Positions 1 through 10,633 of a stretch of 64,000 nucleotides of DNA are shown in pieces. The notes under the pieces were generated by a model that saw only the letters and a list, made by a program, of their open reading frames with translations, did not search any database and was not told where the DNA came from. The stretch lies in NCBI GenBank assembly GCA_028551475.1, contig CM052354.1, positions 8,438,001-8,502,000 of the forward strand, given 5' to 3'. The position numbers and the translations under genes are program-made. Numbering within the stretch: position 1 is the first letter of the stretch; the number at the start of each line of letters is the position of its first letter. The stretch is from Casuarina equisetifolia (taxonomy: Eukaryota > Streptophyta > Magnoliopsida > Fagales > Casuarinaceae).

Positions 1-999
1 CAACACAATGCATAACAGAAGGCATGGTGGAACTGCACTAAGTACTCTTCTCCCTTTCTATGGCGGGGGTCCCAAGTTCCGATGGCTCATCTAACTGATA
101 AGAGGGCTACTGTTTCCCACCAGATATGGCTTAAATGCCACTCGAAAAACCCTCAATGGTCAGGGCCACAAATCAATAGATTGACAAACGTCCCCTGGTG
201 TCAGTGCCACCCAACATTAACCCCTTTGATTAATTCCCGGTACTGGTACGAAAGGAGTTGAGCAAAGGCTCTCATCAGGTATCTGGAGGGGGCTCTTCTA
301 CTGGGAAGGTTGGATATGCCTGGGTTGGAAATTTGGTTTGGCCCGAACCGCCACCGAGAGCCCAACAAATGGGCTGCACAGCCAATCCAAGAAGCGGAAT
401 AGTCGGATAAGAGATTGTTTACCTTTGCCGAACACACTGCTCGGTCAGAAATCAAATTTGACGGTTGTCTTCCAAGGATGCTCTTTACTATCGGGCATTT
501 TTTGGGTGTTCTGTCCCACGTGTACCCCACAGAAATCAAACACATGTAAATTTATTCATGAACAGTCCATTTCAAGTAGGAACTGACTGACCAGTGAGAT
601 GGAATATGAATTTCTCCATATCTTTTTTCATCGCCAATATCTCTTTGAAGGAGAGGGCCGACCCAATATGCGGACAAGGGGTGAAAGGGATTTGCCCAGG
701 TGGGCATGGGGGACTTCCAGTGATCAGCCTTGCGCGCGAATAAAGTGTTTGATTGTAGGGACGTGGACATAGGCAGAAACAGGACTTCCGGCCTGAACAG
801 GGGGGCTGGACCCACTGTTGTAGGACAACCTTAACTTTACGTTGAACGCGTCAAAATGTGTTTGAACCTAGGGGAGTTTCTCCAGAATTGGGGACCGGTG
901 GGCCCTGTCAGAAATTGACGACGGTGTTTGGGAATCCTCTTGGGGGAATTGACACGTTGCAGGACTCCGTTTGGGAATCCTGAAACGTTTCATTTCATG
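1..999. other. unassigned GC-richer stretch
   Basis: This stretch is less AT-rich than most of the window. Broken tryptophan-rich reading frames run on the minus strand (201-545 and below), interrupted by stops, so an old coding or organelle-derived fragment is possible. I could not match it to a family. No terminal repeats or target duplication were found. Confidence 0.3.
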
Positions 1000-1430
1000 A
1001 ACAGAAGTGGAAGAAAAAGACAAGACAGCTACCGCCGCAGCTTTAAGGACTCACCATATGAAAACTTATCGACATGAAAGAGCACAATTGATAAAAAGAT
1101 AATATCAATCCGATTAAATTAATTAAATTCGTAATGATATTATATATACACCTGTATTATTATTTCAATAAAGATTATGAAAAGAATGTTACACATTTAA
1201 ATTTTCTTAAAATGAAATCACCAAGAAAAAACTTGAGCTACAATAACACATAACATCTTAGTTCTTGAATTTATTGGATGAGAATATAACCACAGAACAA
1301 GTTCAATAACGTCTTGATATCACCATCATTTGTGCGGTTTTAACATTTTTATAGGGTACTTTCTCATCTTCTCTTACTATATGCAACACAACATGCTACA
1401 CAAAAACAAAAATGTCATTTTCAAACTACA
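1000..1430. repeat. dispersed segmental-duplication block f, copy 1
   Basis: The stretch from the text reading 'ctttaaggactcaccat' onward resembles 12075-12400 and 61880-62180: the same order of short conserved phrases (GACATGAAAGAGCACAATTG, CACCAAGAAAAAACTTGA, GGATGAGAATATAACCAC) with many substitutions. A further echo (TTTTAACATTTTTATNNGGTACTTT) occurs near 35510. No coding capacity was seen. Confidence 0.6.
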
Positions 1431-1510
1431 ATGACAACCTAGCATAGAGAAGCGATACAAGGAGCTGCAAAAATCTCGCCTTTTTCACGCTGATGTATTA
1501 CATGAAAGTA

Positions 1511-2026
1511 TGTTGTAAGTCCCACATCGGAACCAGGCGGGGATCTTGACCTGCATATATGTAGGGGGGCACCTTTCTCCTTTAACCATGGTTTTGGGAG
1601 TGGAAAGGGCTTTTCTATATGGTATCAAAGCGGGCCCGTGGGACCTAGGTGTGTGGATGGTATCCATGCCACCTTATTCCTATGTGGGTTCCACGTCTAT
1701 GACGTGGGGGGCATGTTGTAAGTCCCACATTGAAACCAGGCGGGGATCTTGACCTGCATATATGCGGGGGGGCACCTCCCTCCTTTGACCATAGTTTTGG
1801 GAGTGGAAAGGGCTTTTCTACTTGGTATCGGAGCGGGCCCGTGGGACCTGGGTGTGTGGATGGTATCCATGCCACCTTATTCCTATGTGGGTTCCACGTC
1901 TATGACGTGGGGGGGCATGTTGTAAGTCCCACATCGGAACCAGGCGGGGATCTTGACCTGTATATATGTAGGGGGGCACCTCTCTCCTTTGACCATGGTT
2001 TTGGGAGTGGAAAGGGCTTTTCTACA
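1511..2026 (+). mobile_element. TRIM-A retrotransposon, tandem LTR-internal-LTR-internal-LTR array
   Basis: There are three 109-bp LTRs (1511-1619, 1714-1822, 1918-2026), each starting TGTTGTAAGTCCCACAT and ending near TTTTCTACA. Each of the first two is followed by a primer-binding site of the initiator-Met tRNA type (TGGTATCAGAGC with small changes at 1620 and 1823). The internal regions are only about 94 bp and end in a purine run (GTGGGGGGCA) before the next LTR. This layout defines a terminal-repeat retrotransposon in miniature; it has no coding capacity and must be moved by proteins from other elements. Tandem copies sharing LTRs suggest unequal recombination. The five bases to the left (1506-1510, AAGTA) recur at 10634-10638. 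Confidence 0.8.
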
Positions 2027-2051
2027 AGGAGGTGCCCCCCTTAAGAAAAAA

Positions 2052-2067
2052 GGGGGGGGGGGGGGGG
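2052..2067. repeat. poly-G tract at a TRIM-A/TRIM-B junction
   Basis: A run of about 16 G follows an A-rich stretch and replaces the first bases of the adjoining TRIM-B LTR. It may be a recombination scar or an assembly-sensitive homopolymer. Confidence 0.7.
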
Positions 2068-2314
2068 CACACTAAAAACCCATAGGCAGTAGTGGGTGGA
2101 GCCCCCCCCTCATGTATACAGGTCGTTTCCCACACTTGGTGCCAATGTGGGACTCTCAACACTCCCCCTCACGTCGGTACACGGCGGCATTTCCATGCAG
2201 GTGTCTGAACGTGAAACCCACGGCGACATTTTCTCGCAGGTGGGACTAAGGGGAGGATCCTTACTATCCTAGCCCAAGGTAGGTACTCGCTCTGATACCA
2301 TGTTGAACAGGCCC
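2068..2314 (-). mobile_element. TRIM-B retrotransposon fragment
   Basis: Read on the minus strand, a 5' LTR stub (2301-2314) is followed by the primer site TGGTATCAGAGC (ends at 2300), an internal region of about 139 bp and the PPT GTGAGGGGGAG. An LTR then starts TGTTGAGAGTCCCACATTGG (2161 leftwards) and is cut at 2068 by the poly-G tract. The LTR begins much like TRIM-A but diverges after about 25 bases, so these are two related TRIM families. The stub fuses directly to the 3' end of a TRIM-A LTR at about 2315. Confidence 0.75.
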
Positions 2315-2541
2315 AGGGTGGAAAGGGCTTTTCTACATGGTATCAGAGCAGGCCCGTGGGACCTGGGTGTGAGGATGGTATCCATGTCACCTTATTCCTA
2401 TGTGGGTTCCACGTCTATGACGTGGGGGGGCATGTTGTAAGTCCCACATCAGAACCAGGCGGGGATCTTGACCTGCATATATGCGGGGGGGCACCTCCCT
2501 CCTTTGACCATGGTTTTGAGAGTGGAAAGGGCTTTTCTACT
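2315..2541 (+). mobile_element. TRIM-A fragment: LTR stub, internal region, full LTR
   Basis: The last 20 or so bases of a TRIM-A LTR (to 2337) lead into a perfect TGGTATCAGAGC primer site (2338) and an internal region, then a full LTR at 2433-2541. The right end fuses to the internal region of TRIM-B at about 2542 without a target duplication, again indicating recombination between the two families. Confidence 0.75.
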
Positions 2542-2705
2542 AGGTGGGACTAAGGGGAGGATCCTCACTATCCTAGCCCAAGGTAGGTACCCGTTCTGAT
2601 ACCATGTTGAACAAGCCCATTCCACACTAAAACCCATAGGCAGTAGTGGGTGGAGGCCCCCCCTCATGTATACAGGTCGTTTCCCACACTTGGTGCTGAT
2701 GTGGG
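2542..2705 (-). mobile_element. TRIM-B, left part, split by the gypsy insertion
   Basis: A partial internal region (2542-2604, ending in the primer site complement) is followed by a TRIM-B LTR from 2605. The LTR is interrupted after GTGGG (2701-2705) and resumes with the same GTGGG at 10120, finishing at 10134. The gypsy element therefore landed inside this LTR. Confidence 0.85.
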
Positions 2706-2956
2706 TGATGTGGCCATCCTACACAAACCAAGCCCAAGCCTAAATATTGGTGATAATGTGGCCCAATCTATATAAGCCCAATCCAAAGAAGCTTGAAAAG
2801 ATTGACCAAGTGGTTGGGAAGTAAGTGGTTGGTAGTTGGCAGATGAGAATAAGTGGTTGATAATTAAGAGGAAGTAGTTGGGAAGATAGTAGTTGGGGAG
2901 ATAGTAGTTGGGAAGATAGTAGTTGGCTATTTATGAGTATGGGTGACTTAGTTTCC

Positions 2957-2965
2957 TATAAATAG
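2957..2965 (+). promoter_or_regulatory. TATA box of the gypsy LTR
   Basis: TATAAATAG lies mid-LTR and is conserved in the 3' LTR (9735-9743) and in the second family member (TATAAATAG near 63101), consistent with the U3 promoter. The transcription start would follow some 25-30 bases later. Confidence 0.7.
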
Positions 2966-3126
2966 CTAGTACCATTGTGTAGTAGAGCATTGAGTTGTGA
3001 GATTTGAGTATAAGCTTTAAGCTTTCTTTCTAAGTTCTGTATCTCTTTGCTAGTGGCAAGAGTGGTGAGCTTCTTTACTCTGTATCTCTTTGGAATTACT
3101 TCCATTAGAGTGGTGAGTGTTTTATC

Positions 3127-3309
3127 CTTGGATTCTAAGGTGGTGAGTTATCTGTATCCTTAGTTTTCAGAGATAATTGTTATTTCTATCCTTGTATTCT
3201 AAGGTGGTGATTTATCTGTATCCTTAGTTTACAAAGATAATTGTTATTTGTATCCTTGAATTCTAAGGTGGTGATTATCTGTATCCTTAGTTTTCAAAGA
3301 TAATTTTAT
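3127..3309 (+). repeat. three tandem repeats of about 66 bp in the LTR
   Basis: The unit reads roughly TATCCTTG.ATTCTAAGGTGGTGA..TATCTGTATCCTTAGTTT..AGATAATTGTTATT. It is also present in the LTRs at 9905-10087 and 63260-63450 and lies downstream of the TATA box, in the likely R/U5 leader. Confidence 0.8.
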
Positions 3310-3349
3310 CTTTTTATTTTCCTCCTCTCCGTCCGGTATCAAGTTTGAG

Positions 3350-4723
3350 ATGGAAATGGACGAAATGAGGAGACAACTTGAAGAACTCCAAGAAAAGCTG
3401 GCACGTTTCCAAACAAGAGAACGGTCTAACTATCGTTCTGGATCTGACAAGAGTCGTCATTCCAGAGTTCGAGAGGATGATAATCCTTTCTATCAATCTG
3501 CTCAAGAAGACTCTGATGATAGTACTCCGCCCCATCCTCGTCATCTTCGGCGATATCTTCAACAATATCCTGATGTCAAAGTTGAAATTCCAGAATTTGA
3601 AGGAAGAATGGAGCCAGACGAATTCTTAGATTGGCTGCATACAGTTGAACGAGCATTTGCCATCAAAGATTATTCTGAAGAACAAAAGGTAAAACTTATT
3701 GCCTTGAAACTAAGAAAATATGCATCTTTGTGGTGGGAAAATTTGCAGAGACAGAGAGTTCGAGAAGAAAGAAGAAAAATTCAAACTTGGGAGAAAATGA
3801 AGAGAGAGCTGAAACGAAGGTTTCTCCCACACAACTACAAAATGGAGGTTTTTCTCAAGCTCCAAAATCTGAAGCAGATGAATTCATATGTTGAAGATTA
3901 CACTATGGAATTCGAACACCTCATGTTGAAGTGTGATGTGATGGAGCCTGAAGAACAAACAATTGCTCGATATTTGGCAGGTTTACGAATTGAAATTGGG
4001 GATACAGTTCGTTTGCAGCAATATTACTCATTCAATGATGTACGAAAGCTTGCTCGAACTGTAGAGCAACAAAGGGTAGCTCGTCCCAACAACTACAAAC
4101 CGATGTCAAGAGATGGTGCTACTACACGAGGAAGTCTAACAACTACAAAGTCAACGCTGCAAGTGAAACCTATGGAGTCCAGAAGTTCTTTTAAGGGTGA
4201 AAGCTCTAAACAAGCTAAGCCTTTCACAGACTCTCGTAGATGTTTCAAGTGTCAAGGCCATGGACATATAGACTCCGACTGCCCCAACCGGAAGATTATT
4301 GCTCTTGTTGAAGAAGATGTCCTAGACGAACCTGATGAAGCCAATGCAGAAAGTGAAGAAGAAATGGTATATGCAGATGAAGGAGAAGCCCTAATCATTC
4401 AAAGAACTTTGAACCTGAATCCAATTGAAGAAGATGATTGGCGTCGGGAGAATATCTTCCACACTCGATGTACCTCTCATGGCAAGGTATGCAATATCAT
4501 TATTGATGGAGGGAGCTGCACAAATACTATAGCTTCAGCAATGGTGGAAAAGCTGCAATTAAAAACAGAAGATCATCCACACCCATACAAGCTACAATGG
4601 TTCAGCCAAGGAAATGAGGTAAAAGTTAATAAACGTTCTCTAATTTCCTTTTCAATTGGAAAAAACTATAAGGATAGTGCTTGGTGTGATGTGGTGCCAA
4701 TGGATGCATGTCACTACTTCTAG
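3350..4723 (+). pseudogene. gypsy gag with zinc knuckle and start of protease, frameshifted
   Basis: The open frame gives 457 residues. A short coiled-coil-like N-terminus is followed by the Retrotrans_gag domain (about residues 85-190, with the WW pair of the family), a CX2CX4HX4C zinc knuckle (about 295-308) and the start of an aspartic protease with DGGS in place of the usual DSG/DTG (about 385), a form common in plant gypsy elements. In life gag packages element RNA into virus-like particles. The ATG at 3350 is not the ancestral start: the copy at 63511 begins with 23 further codons, deleted here. The frame ends early because one base has been lost near 4713; the next frame continues with the protease C-terminus. 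It cannot make a normal Gag-Pol. Confidence 0.9.
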
Positions 4724-5154
4724 GAAGACCTTGGCAATATGATCGAAAAGCCTTGCATGATGGGTATAAAAATACTTATTCATTTTACAAGGATGGAAAT
4801 CATATTGTGTTAGCTCCTCTTAAGCCAGGCAATATATCTGCACCATCAAGCAAGAAGGGCAATCTTGCACTTTCTGGAACTCAAATGAAGCATGCAATTC
4901 AAGAAAGTGAAGAGGTTTATGCTCTTGTGCTTATGGAATCAAATCCTGAGATTCAACCTGAGCCACATCCCTTATTGCAACCTCTCATCGAGGAGTTTGA
5001 AGATGTTGTTCCAGATGAAATTCCTCCCGGCCTTCCACCAACTAGAGATATTCAACATTGCATTGATCTAGTGCCAGGAGCCTCTCTTCCTAATAAAGCT
5101 GCTTATCGTATGAATCCTGAGCAACAGAAAGAGCTACAAAGGCAAGTGGATGAG
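4714..5154 (+). pseudogene. gypsy pol, first part (protease end and RT leader)
   Basis: This frame picks up immediately after the frameshift with LLLGRPWQYDR, the C-terminal hallmark of plant gypsy protease, and runs through the linker (FEDVVPDEIPPGLPP) to the start of reverse transcriptase (YRMNPEQQKEL). It stops at 5155 where the Athila-type solo LTR begins; the missing continuation is found unchanged in phase at 7034. Removing the insert and one TSD copy would leave the frame unbroken, so this interruption is a simple insertion and not decay. Confidence 0.9.
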
Positions 5155-7028
5155 TGATAACTCTATATTTTATAGAGTTATTAATAGTATTTTAGGTAAT
5201 GTTTAATATAGTTTTTATTAAATTATATTTGTATTTAATGATAATTATGTATATTTTGTTATTTTATGCAGCAAACTCAAAATTGAAGAAAAAGAAGAAA
5301 AAGAAGTAGAAAACCATGAAAAATGAATAGAAAAGAAAACAAAGAAAACAAGGGTATGCACGTGGAAACATGGAAGCATGTGAGGAAAGAAAAGGACTTG
5401 AATAGAAAGGATGGAGCTTCACGAACAAGGCAAAAGGAAGTCAAACAAATGAAGAAACATGTGGGACCCGTGAGGTTATTATAGGTTCTTGGTTGGCAAC
5501 GCAAATGACAACATAAAAGAAGAAAAGTCAAACAAAGAGGAATGGTGAGTGGAAAACATGCGGGACCAAGGAAGGGATTGATTATCGGGCAAAAGGAGAG
5601 GCCATTTACCGAACGTAGAGACAGAGAGTGAAAACAGAGAGAGAGAGTGGAAGACCGAAGACCGAAGAGACGGAGAGAGGACCGAACAGAGAGAGAGAGT
5701 AGGAGAGAAAGAAACCGAGGGAGTCGGAGTCTTTGATCAGAACCAGAGGTGTCGCCGGAGAAAGAGAGGCCGCGTGCGACAGTGCGGGTCTCAGAGAGGA
5801 GCGTGACGGAAGTACGAACGCTAACCGTCCATCCATCGCTTTCTCCGGCGACGACCCACTTTCGACCATATTTTCTTCTTTTCCAGCCACATTTAGGTGA
5901 TTTTGGGCGAGGAGAGAGCAGATCTTGAGTCCTAAAGTGATTTCTAGCCTTTCTGTACCAGTTTCGCGGCGGTTTCCGGCGAAGAAGTGCGAACGCCGAC
6001 TTTGTCCATTCCGCTAGATCTACGCGTTTCTGTGGCAGATTTGCTGGATATTTTTACAGATCTGCAACCTAGGCGTCCCGATCTACCTTTCTTGAAGTTT
6101 CTGTGAAGACCGGCGGCGGACGGCGGCGGCGCGTGTCACCGGAGCGTGTCAGCGCGTGCGAAAGCGCGTGAGGGCGCGTCTCTGCTCGTTTTCTTCCCGT
6201 TTTCCAGACAGCTTCTTCTCCTCCTCCTGATGTGCAGATTTGTGCAATTTGTTTTGTGATTTGAAGACATTTGGTGACAGCTTTAATGTTTTTAAATTCC
6301 AGAATATTTTGTTCACGTTTTTGCACTGATTTAGTTTGTGTAAATATGTTATTTTAACTTATTGTGTTAGAGCTAAGATGGAACTTAATTATGATGTATG
6401 AATGACATGATTATTTATGTTTTGTGAGATATTTTATGATTGTGAAGTTGCATATTACTGATCTTAATGCAATTAAGTGATTAGCTACCACTTAATGATT
6501 TGATTTGCATATTTGAGTTCGAACGACGACGATATGCAGTTGCTTCATGTAATATGCAACCATAGATTAATATGGATAGAAATATACCATATGATTTGTG
6601 TGGCTTTAGGTGCAAACTGGAATATTCACATATCTTAATGCACTTGGTTCATTTAATTCATATGTAGAGATACAGTGAGTTAATGAGTTAAGTAGGTTCG
6701 CTACACCTAGACATAGGGTAGTGAATAAATTAGGAAATTCTGCCATCACATGACTAGAATTAATCTTGCAAGCATAAATGATCAACATTTGTACTGAGTA
6801 ATTAGGGGAAATCAGAAGCTCTAGCACATTTCGTTTATCAATTTTAGATTAAATTTGGTTATTAAATTCATGTTTTACCATTTTTGTTGGCTAGATAAAC
6901 TCTAGGATCTATTCACCATTAGTAATTAATTAGTTTAGTAAACACCAGTCTTCGTGGGACGATATCTGTACTTATCATTATATTACTTGTTTGACATGTA
7001 CACTTGCATGTTAGAATTTCACCGAACA
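5155..7028 (+). mobile_element. solo LTR, Athila-type, nested in gypsy pol
   Basis: The 1874-bp insert has TG...CA ends (TGATAACTC...CCGAACA) and is flanked by the duplication ATGAG (5150-5154, 7029-7033). Read in reverse, its right end matches the LTRs at 44486-46133 and 49262-50910 over most of their length (for instance CAAACAAGTAATATAATGAT and TTACTAATGGTGAATAG), so it is the same family. No internal region or second LTR remains: it is a solo LTR left by LTR-LTR recombination. It contains GA-rich and GC-rich tracts (5600-6180), and the chance open frames there look non-genic. It must be younger than its gypsy host. Confidence 0.9.
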
Positions 7029-7033
7029 ATGAG

Positions 7034-9553
7034 CTCTTGTCCAAAAAGATGATTCGAGAAAGCATGAGCCCGTGTGCTGTCCCAACTTTGTTGGTACCAA
7101 AAAAGGATGGATCATGGCGCATGTGTGTTGATAGTAGAGCAATCAACCGGATTACTATCAAATACAGGTTTCCAATTCCTCGGTTGGATGATTTACTTGA
7201 CCAGTTGCATGGTGCTGTCGTCTTCTCCAAAATTGACCTCAGAAGCGGCTATCATCAAATTAGGATGAGGACTGGAGATGAATGGAAGACTGCATTCAAA
7301 ACTCAAAACGGTCTCTATGAATGGATGGTAATGCCCTTTAGACTTTCTAATGCTCCAAGCACATTCATGCGTCTCATGACTCACATATTTAAATCATTTA
7401 TGGGAAAATTTGTTGTAGTCTATTTTGATGACATATTAATCTTTAGCAAGTCTGAAGATCAACATCTAAGTCATGTGAGGCAAGTCTTTCAAACATTGCG
7501 GGATCAGAAACTATATGTCAACTTGAAGAAATGTCAGTTCTTTACCAAGAGTATTGTATTCTTGGGATATGTTGTTTCTGATGCAGGGGTCAAGGTGGAT
7601 CCTAGCAAGATTGAGGCCATTGTGAGTTGGCCAGTGCCTCGGACAATTCATGACATACGAAGCTTCCATGGCTTGTTGTCCTTCTATAGAAGATTTATCC
7701 AGAATTTCAGTACAATGGTTGCTCTAATCACAGAGTGCTTAAAGGGTGATTCGTTTCAGTGGACAGAGGCAGCCCAAAAGAGCTTTGAGCTTATCAAAGA
7801 AAAAATGGTATCTACTCCCATCTTATCACTTTCTGATTTTGAAAAGCTTTTTGAATTGGAATGTGATGCCTCAAATGTGGGAATTGGTGCTGTTCTTAGC
7901 CAAGAAGGTAAACCCATTGCCTTTTTCAGTGAAAAGCTCAATGAAAGTCGTAGGAAGTATTCAACTTATAATAAGGAATTTTATGCAATTGTTCGAGCTT
8001 TTGATCATTGGCGGCATTATCTATTGCCAAAAGAGTTTATTCTCTTTACTGATCATGAAGCCCTCAAGTATCTTAACAGCCAACAAAAGCTAAACAGTCG
8101 TCATGCTAAGTGGGTAGAGTCTCTACAATCCTATTCATTCTCTATCAAGCATAAGGCTGGGAAGCTTAATCGAGTTGCTGATGCCTTAAGTAGGAGACAT
8201 TGCTTGTTGACTACCTTAGGAGCTCAAGTTTTAGGCTTTGAGGTTGTCAAAGAACTATACCCAAGTGATGCTGACTTTTGTTCAATATGGAAGGCAACTT
8301 TAGAAGGTGGCCATGATCATTTCCATTTGCAAGAAGGGTACCTATTCAAGAATAATAAGCTATGTGTCCCTCAATGTTCGTTGCGACTCGTTATTATTAA
8401 GGAGGCACATGGAGGAGGCCTTGCCGGACACTTTGGCAGAGACAAGGCACTAACCTTAGTGCAAGAGCGATTTTATTGGCCCAAGATGAAAAAGGATGTG
8501 CAACAACTATTGGTTAGTTGCTTAATATGCCATAAGGCAAAAAGCCACGTGCAAAATATAGGATTATATACTCCTCTCCCTATTCCCCACTTCCCTTGGG
8601 AAGATGTGAGTTTGGATTTCACTTTGGGATTGCCCCGAACTCAGAGGAATAAAGATTCAATTTTGGTAGTGGTGGATAGATTTTCAAAGATGGCACACTT
8701 CATCCCTTGCAACAAAAGCAATGATGCATCTCACATTGCAGAATTGTATTTCAAAGAAATTGTAAGGCTTCATGGTATTCCAAAAACCATGGTGTCTGAT
8801 CGGGATTCAAAGTTTTTAAGCCATTTCTGGAGAACAATATGGCGAAAGCTTGGAACACAACTTCAGTACAGCACAACATGCCACCCTCAAACTGATGGTC
8901 AAACTGAGGTCGTCAATAGAATTTTGGGAAATCTCTTAAGGAGTTTGGTAAAGAAGAACATTCGTGAATGGGATTTGCTATTACCACATGCTGAGTTTGC
9001 TTATAACCGATCTACAAGTCAAACTACCGGTTGCAGCCCTTTTGAAGCAGTCAACGGAAAGAATCCAGCAACTCCTTTGGATTTGGTGCCATTACCATCA
9101 AAACACCAGTTTAGTGGAGATGCAAAAGAACGATCAAGGTTTCTTAAAAGGCTACATGAGCAAATTCGTGACAAGATTGAAAGGCAGAATCAGAAGTATC
9201 AAGCACAAGCTAATAAACATCGCCGGTTTGCTAAGTTTGAAGAAGGAGATTTGGTGTGGATTCACTTACGTAAAGGACGGTTTCCACCAGGAAGATATGC
9301 AAAGCTTCATCCACGAGGTGAAGGACCATTCAAGATTTTGAAAAAGATTGGTGATAATGCTTACAAGGTGGAACTTCCAAGTGAATATGGAGTTTCAGAT
9401 ATTTTCAACATAGCAGATTTATCTCCTTACCATAGTGAAGACGAATTGGACTCGAGGACAAGTCCTCTCGAACCAGGGGAGCATGATGTGGCCATCCTAC
9501 ACAAACCAAGCCCAAGCCTAAATATTGGTGATAATGTGGCCCAATCTATATAA
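7034..9553 (+). pseudogene. gypsy pol, main part: RT, RNase H, integrase
   Basis: The frame is open for about 840 codons from the solo-LTR junction. Reverse transcriptase: VPKKDGSWRMCVD, FSKIDLRSGYHQI, and YFDD at 7421-7432 as the catalytic box. RNase H: ECDASNVGIGAVL from about 7855 and TDHEAL near 8050. Integrase: HHCC zinc finger at about 8405-8555, then a DDE core with aspartates near 8615 and 8800 and the glutamate in QTDGQTE near 8905. A GPF-type module follows near 9320. No chromodomain is evident; the frame runs about 70 bases into the 3' LTR. The catalytic residues look intact, but the frame is cut off from its start by the nested LTR and the upstream frameshift. Enzymes would act in cytoplasmic particles and then the nucleus. 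Confidence 0.92.
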
Positions 9554-10119
9554 GCCTAATCCAAAGAAGCTTGAAAAGATTGACCAAGTGGTTGGGAAGT
9601 AAGTGGTTGGTAGTTGGTAGATGAGAATAAGTGGTTGGTAATTAAGAGGAAGTAGTTGGGAAGATAGTAGTTGGGGAGATAGTAGTTGGGAAGATAGTAG
9701 TTGGCTATTTATGAGTATGGGTGACTTAGTTTCCTATAAATAGCTAGTACCATTGTGTAGTAGAGCATTGAGTTGTGAGATTTGAGTATAAGCTTTAAGC
9801 TTTCTTTCTAAGTTCTGTATCTCTTTGCTAGTGGCAAGAGTGGTGAGCTTCTTTACTCTGTATCTCTTTGGAATTACTTCCATTAGAGTGGTGAGTGTTT
9901 TATCCTTGGATTCTAAGGTGGTGAGTTATCTGTATCCTTAGTTTTCAGAGATAATTGTTATTTCTATCCTTGTATTCTAAGGTGGTGATTTATCTGTATC
10001 CTTAGTTTACAAAGATAATTGTTATTTGTATCCTTGAATTCTAAGGTGGTGATTATCTGTATCCTTAGTTTTCAAAGATAATTTTATCTTTTTATTTTCC
10101 TCCTCTCCGTCCGGTATCA
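9484..10119 (+). repeat. 3' LTR of the gypsy element
   Basis: It is 636 bp, nearly identical to the 5' LTR (three differences seen), ending GGTATCA and followed by the TSD GTGGG and the rest of the interrupted TRIM-B LTR. Confidence 0.95.
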
Positions 10120-10633
10120 GTGGGACTCTCAACACTCCCCCTCACGTCGGTACACAACGGCATTTCCTCGCAGGTGTCCGAACGTGAAACCCACGGCGGC
10201 ATTTTCTCGCAGGTGGGACTAAAGGGAGGATCCTCACTATCCTGGCCCAAGGTAGGTACCCGCTCTGATACCATGTTGAACAGGCCCATTCCACACTAAA
10301 ACCCATAGGCAGTAGTGGGTGGAGCCCCCCCTCATGTATACAGGTCGTTTCCCACACTTGGTGCCGATGTGGGACTCTCAACACTCCCCCTCACGTCGGT
10401 ACACGGCGGCATTTCCTCGCAGGTGTCCGAACGTGAAACCCACGGCGGCATTTTCTCGCAGGTGGGACTAAGGGGAGGATCCTCACTATCCTGGCCCAAG
10501 GTAGGTACCCGTTCTGATACCATGTTGAACAGGCCCATTCCACACTAAAACCCATAGGCAGTAGTGGGTGGAGCCCCCCCCTTATGTATACAGGTCGTTT
10601 CCCACACTTGGTGTCGATGTGGGACTCTCAACA
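10120..10633 (-). mobile_element. TRIM-B retrotransposon, tandem array (right part)
   Basis: After the 15-base end of the split LTR (10120-10134) come internal 10135-10273, LTR 10274-10383 (110 bp), internal 10384-10522 and LTR 10523-10633. Read on the minus strand each LTR starts TGTTGAGAGTCCCACATCG and ends TTCAACA, followed by TGGTATCAGAGC or TGGTATCAGAAC. The PPT before each LTR is GTGAGGGGGAG. Outside the last LTR is AAGTA (10634-10638), the same five bases that precede TRIM-A at 1506-1510. Confidence 0.85.

Larger units (their letters stand above)
2706..3341 (+). repeat. 5' LTR of the gypsy element
   Basis: Length is 636 bp, equal to the 3' LTR, with TG...CA ends. It holds a run of TAGTTGGGAAGATAG-type repeats (about 2865-2930), a TATA box, and three imperfect copies of a unit of about 66 bp containing CTAAGGTGGTGA at 3127-3309. 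Observed differences from the 3' LTR are a C/T near 2768 and a C/T and A/G near 2840-2860. Confidence 0.95.
2706..10119 (+). mobile_element. Ty3/gypsy LTR retrotransposon, nearly complete but defective
   Basis: The element is bounded by two 636-bp LTRs (2706-3341, 9484-10119) in direct orientation, beginning TGATGTGG and ending GGTATCA, and flanked by the target duplication GTGGG (2701-2705, 10120-10124). Order inside is gag, zinc knuckle, protease, reverse transcriptase, RNase H, integrase, the Ty3/gypsy order. I saw only three LTR differences, so insertion is recent. It is defective in three ways. The primer site and gag start are lost in an 87-bp deletion just inside the 5' LTR. A one-base loss near 4713 breaks gag-pol. 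A solo LTR (5155-7028) interrupts pol between protease and reverse transcriptase. A related copy begins at 62808. Confidence 0.95.

Noticed and set aside
1511..2026. A MITE (inverted-repeat DNA transposon) for the TGTTGTAAGTCCC repeats
   Set aside because: LTR-PBS-internal-PPT-LTR order and direct repeats show a TRIM retrotransposon; the TG...CA symmetry is only the short LTR terminus.
1546..2553. Short repetitive frames across the TRIM copies
   Set aside because: They are translations of the tandem TRIM sequence; the LTR and primer-site structure explains them.
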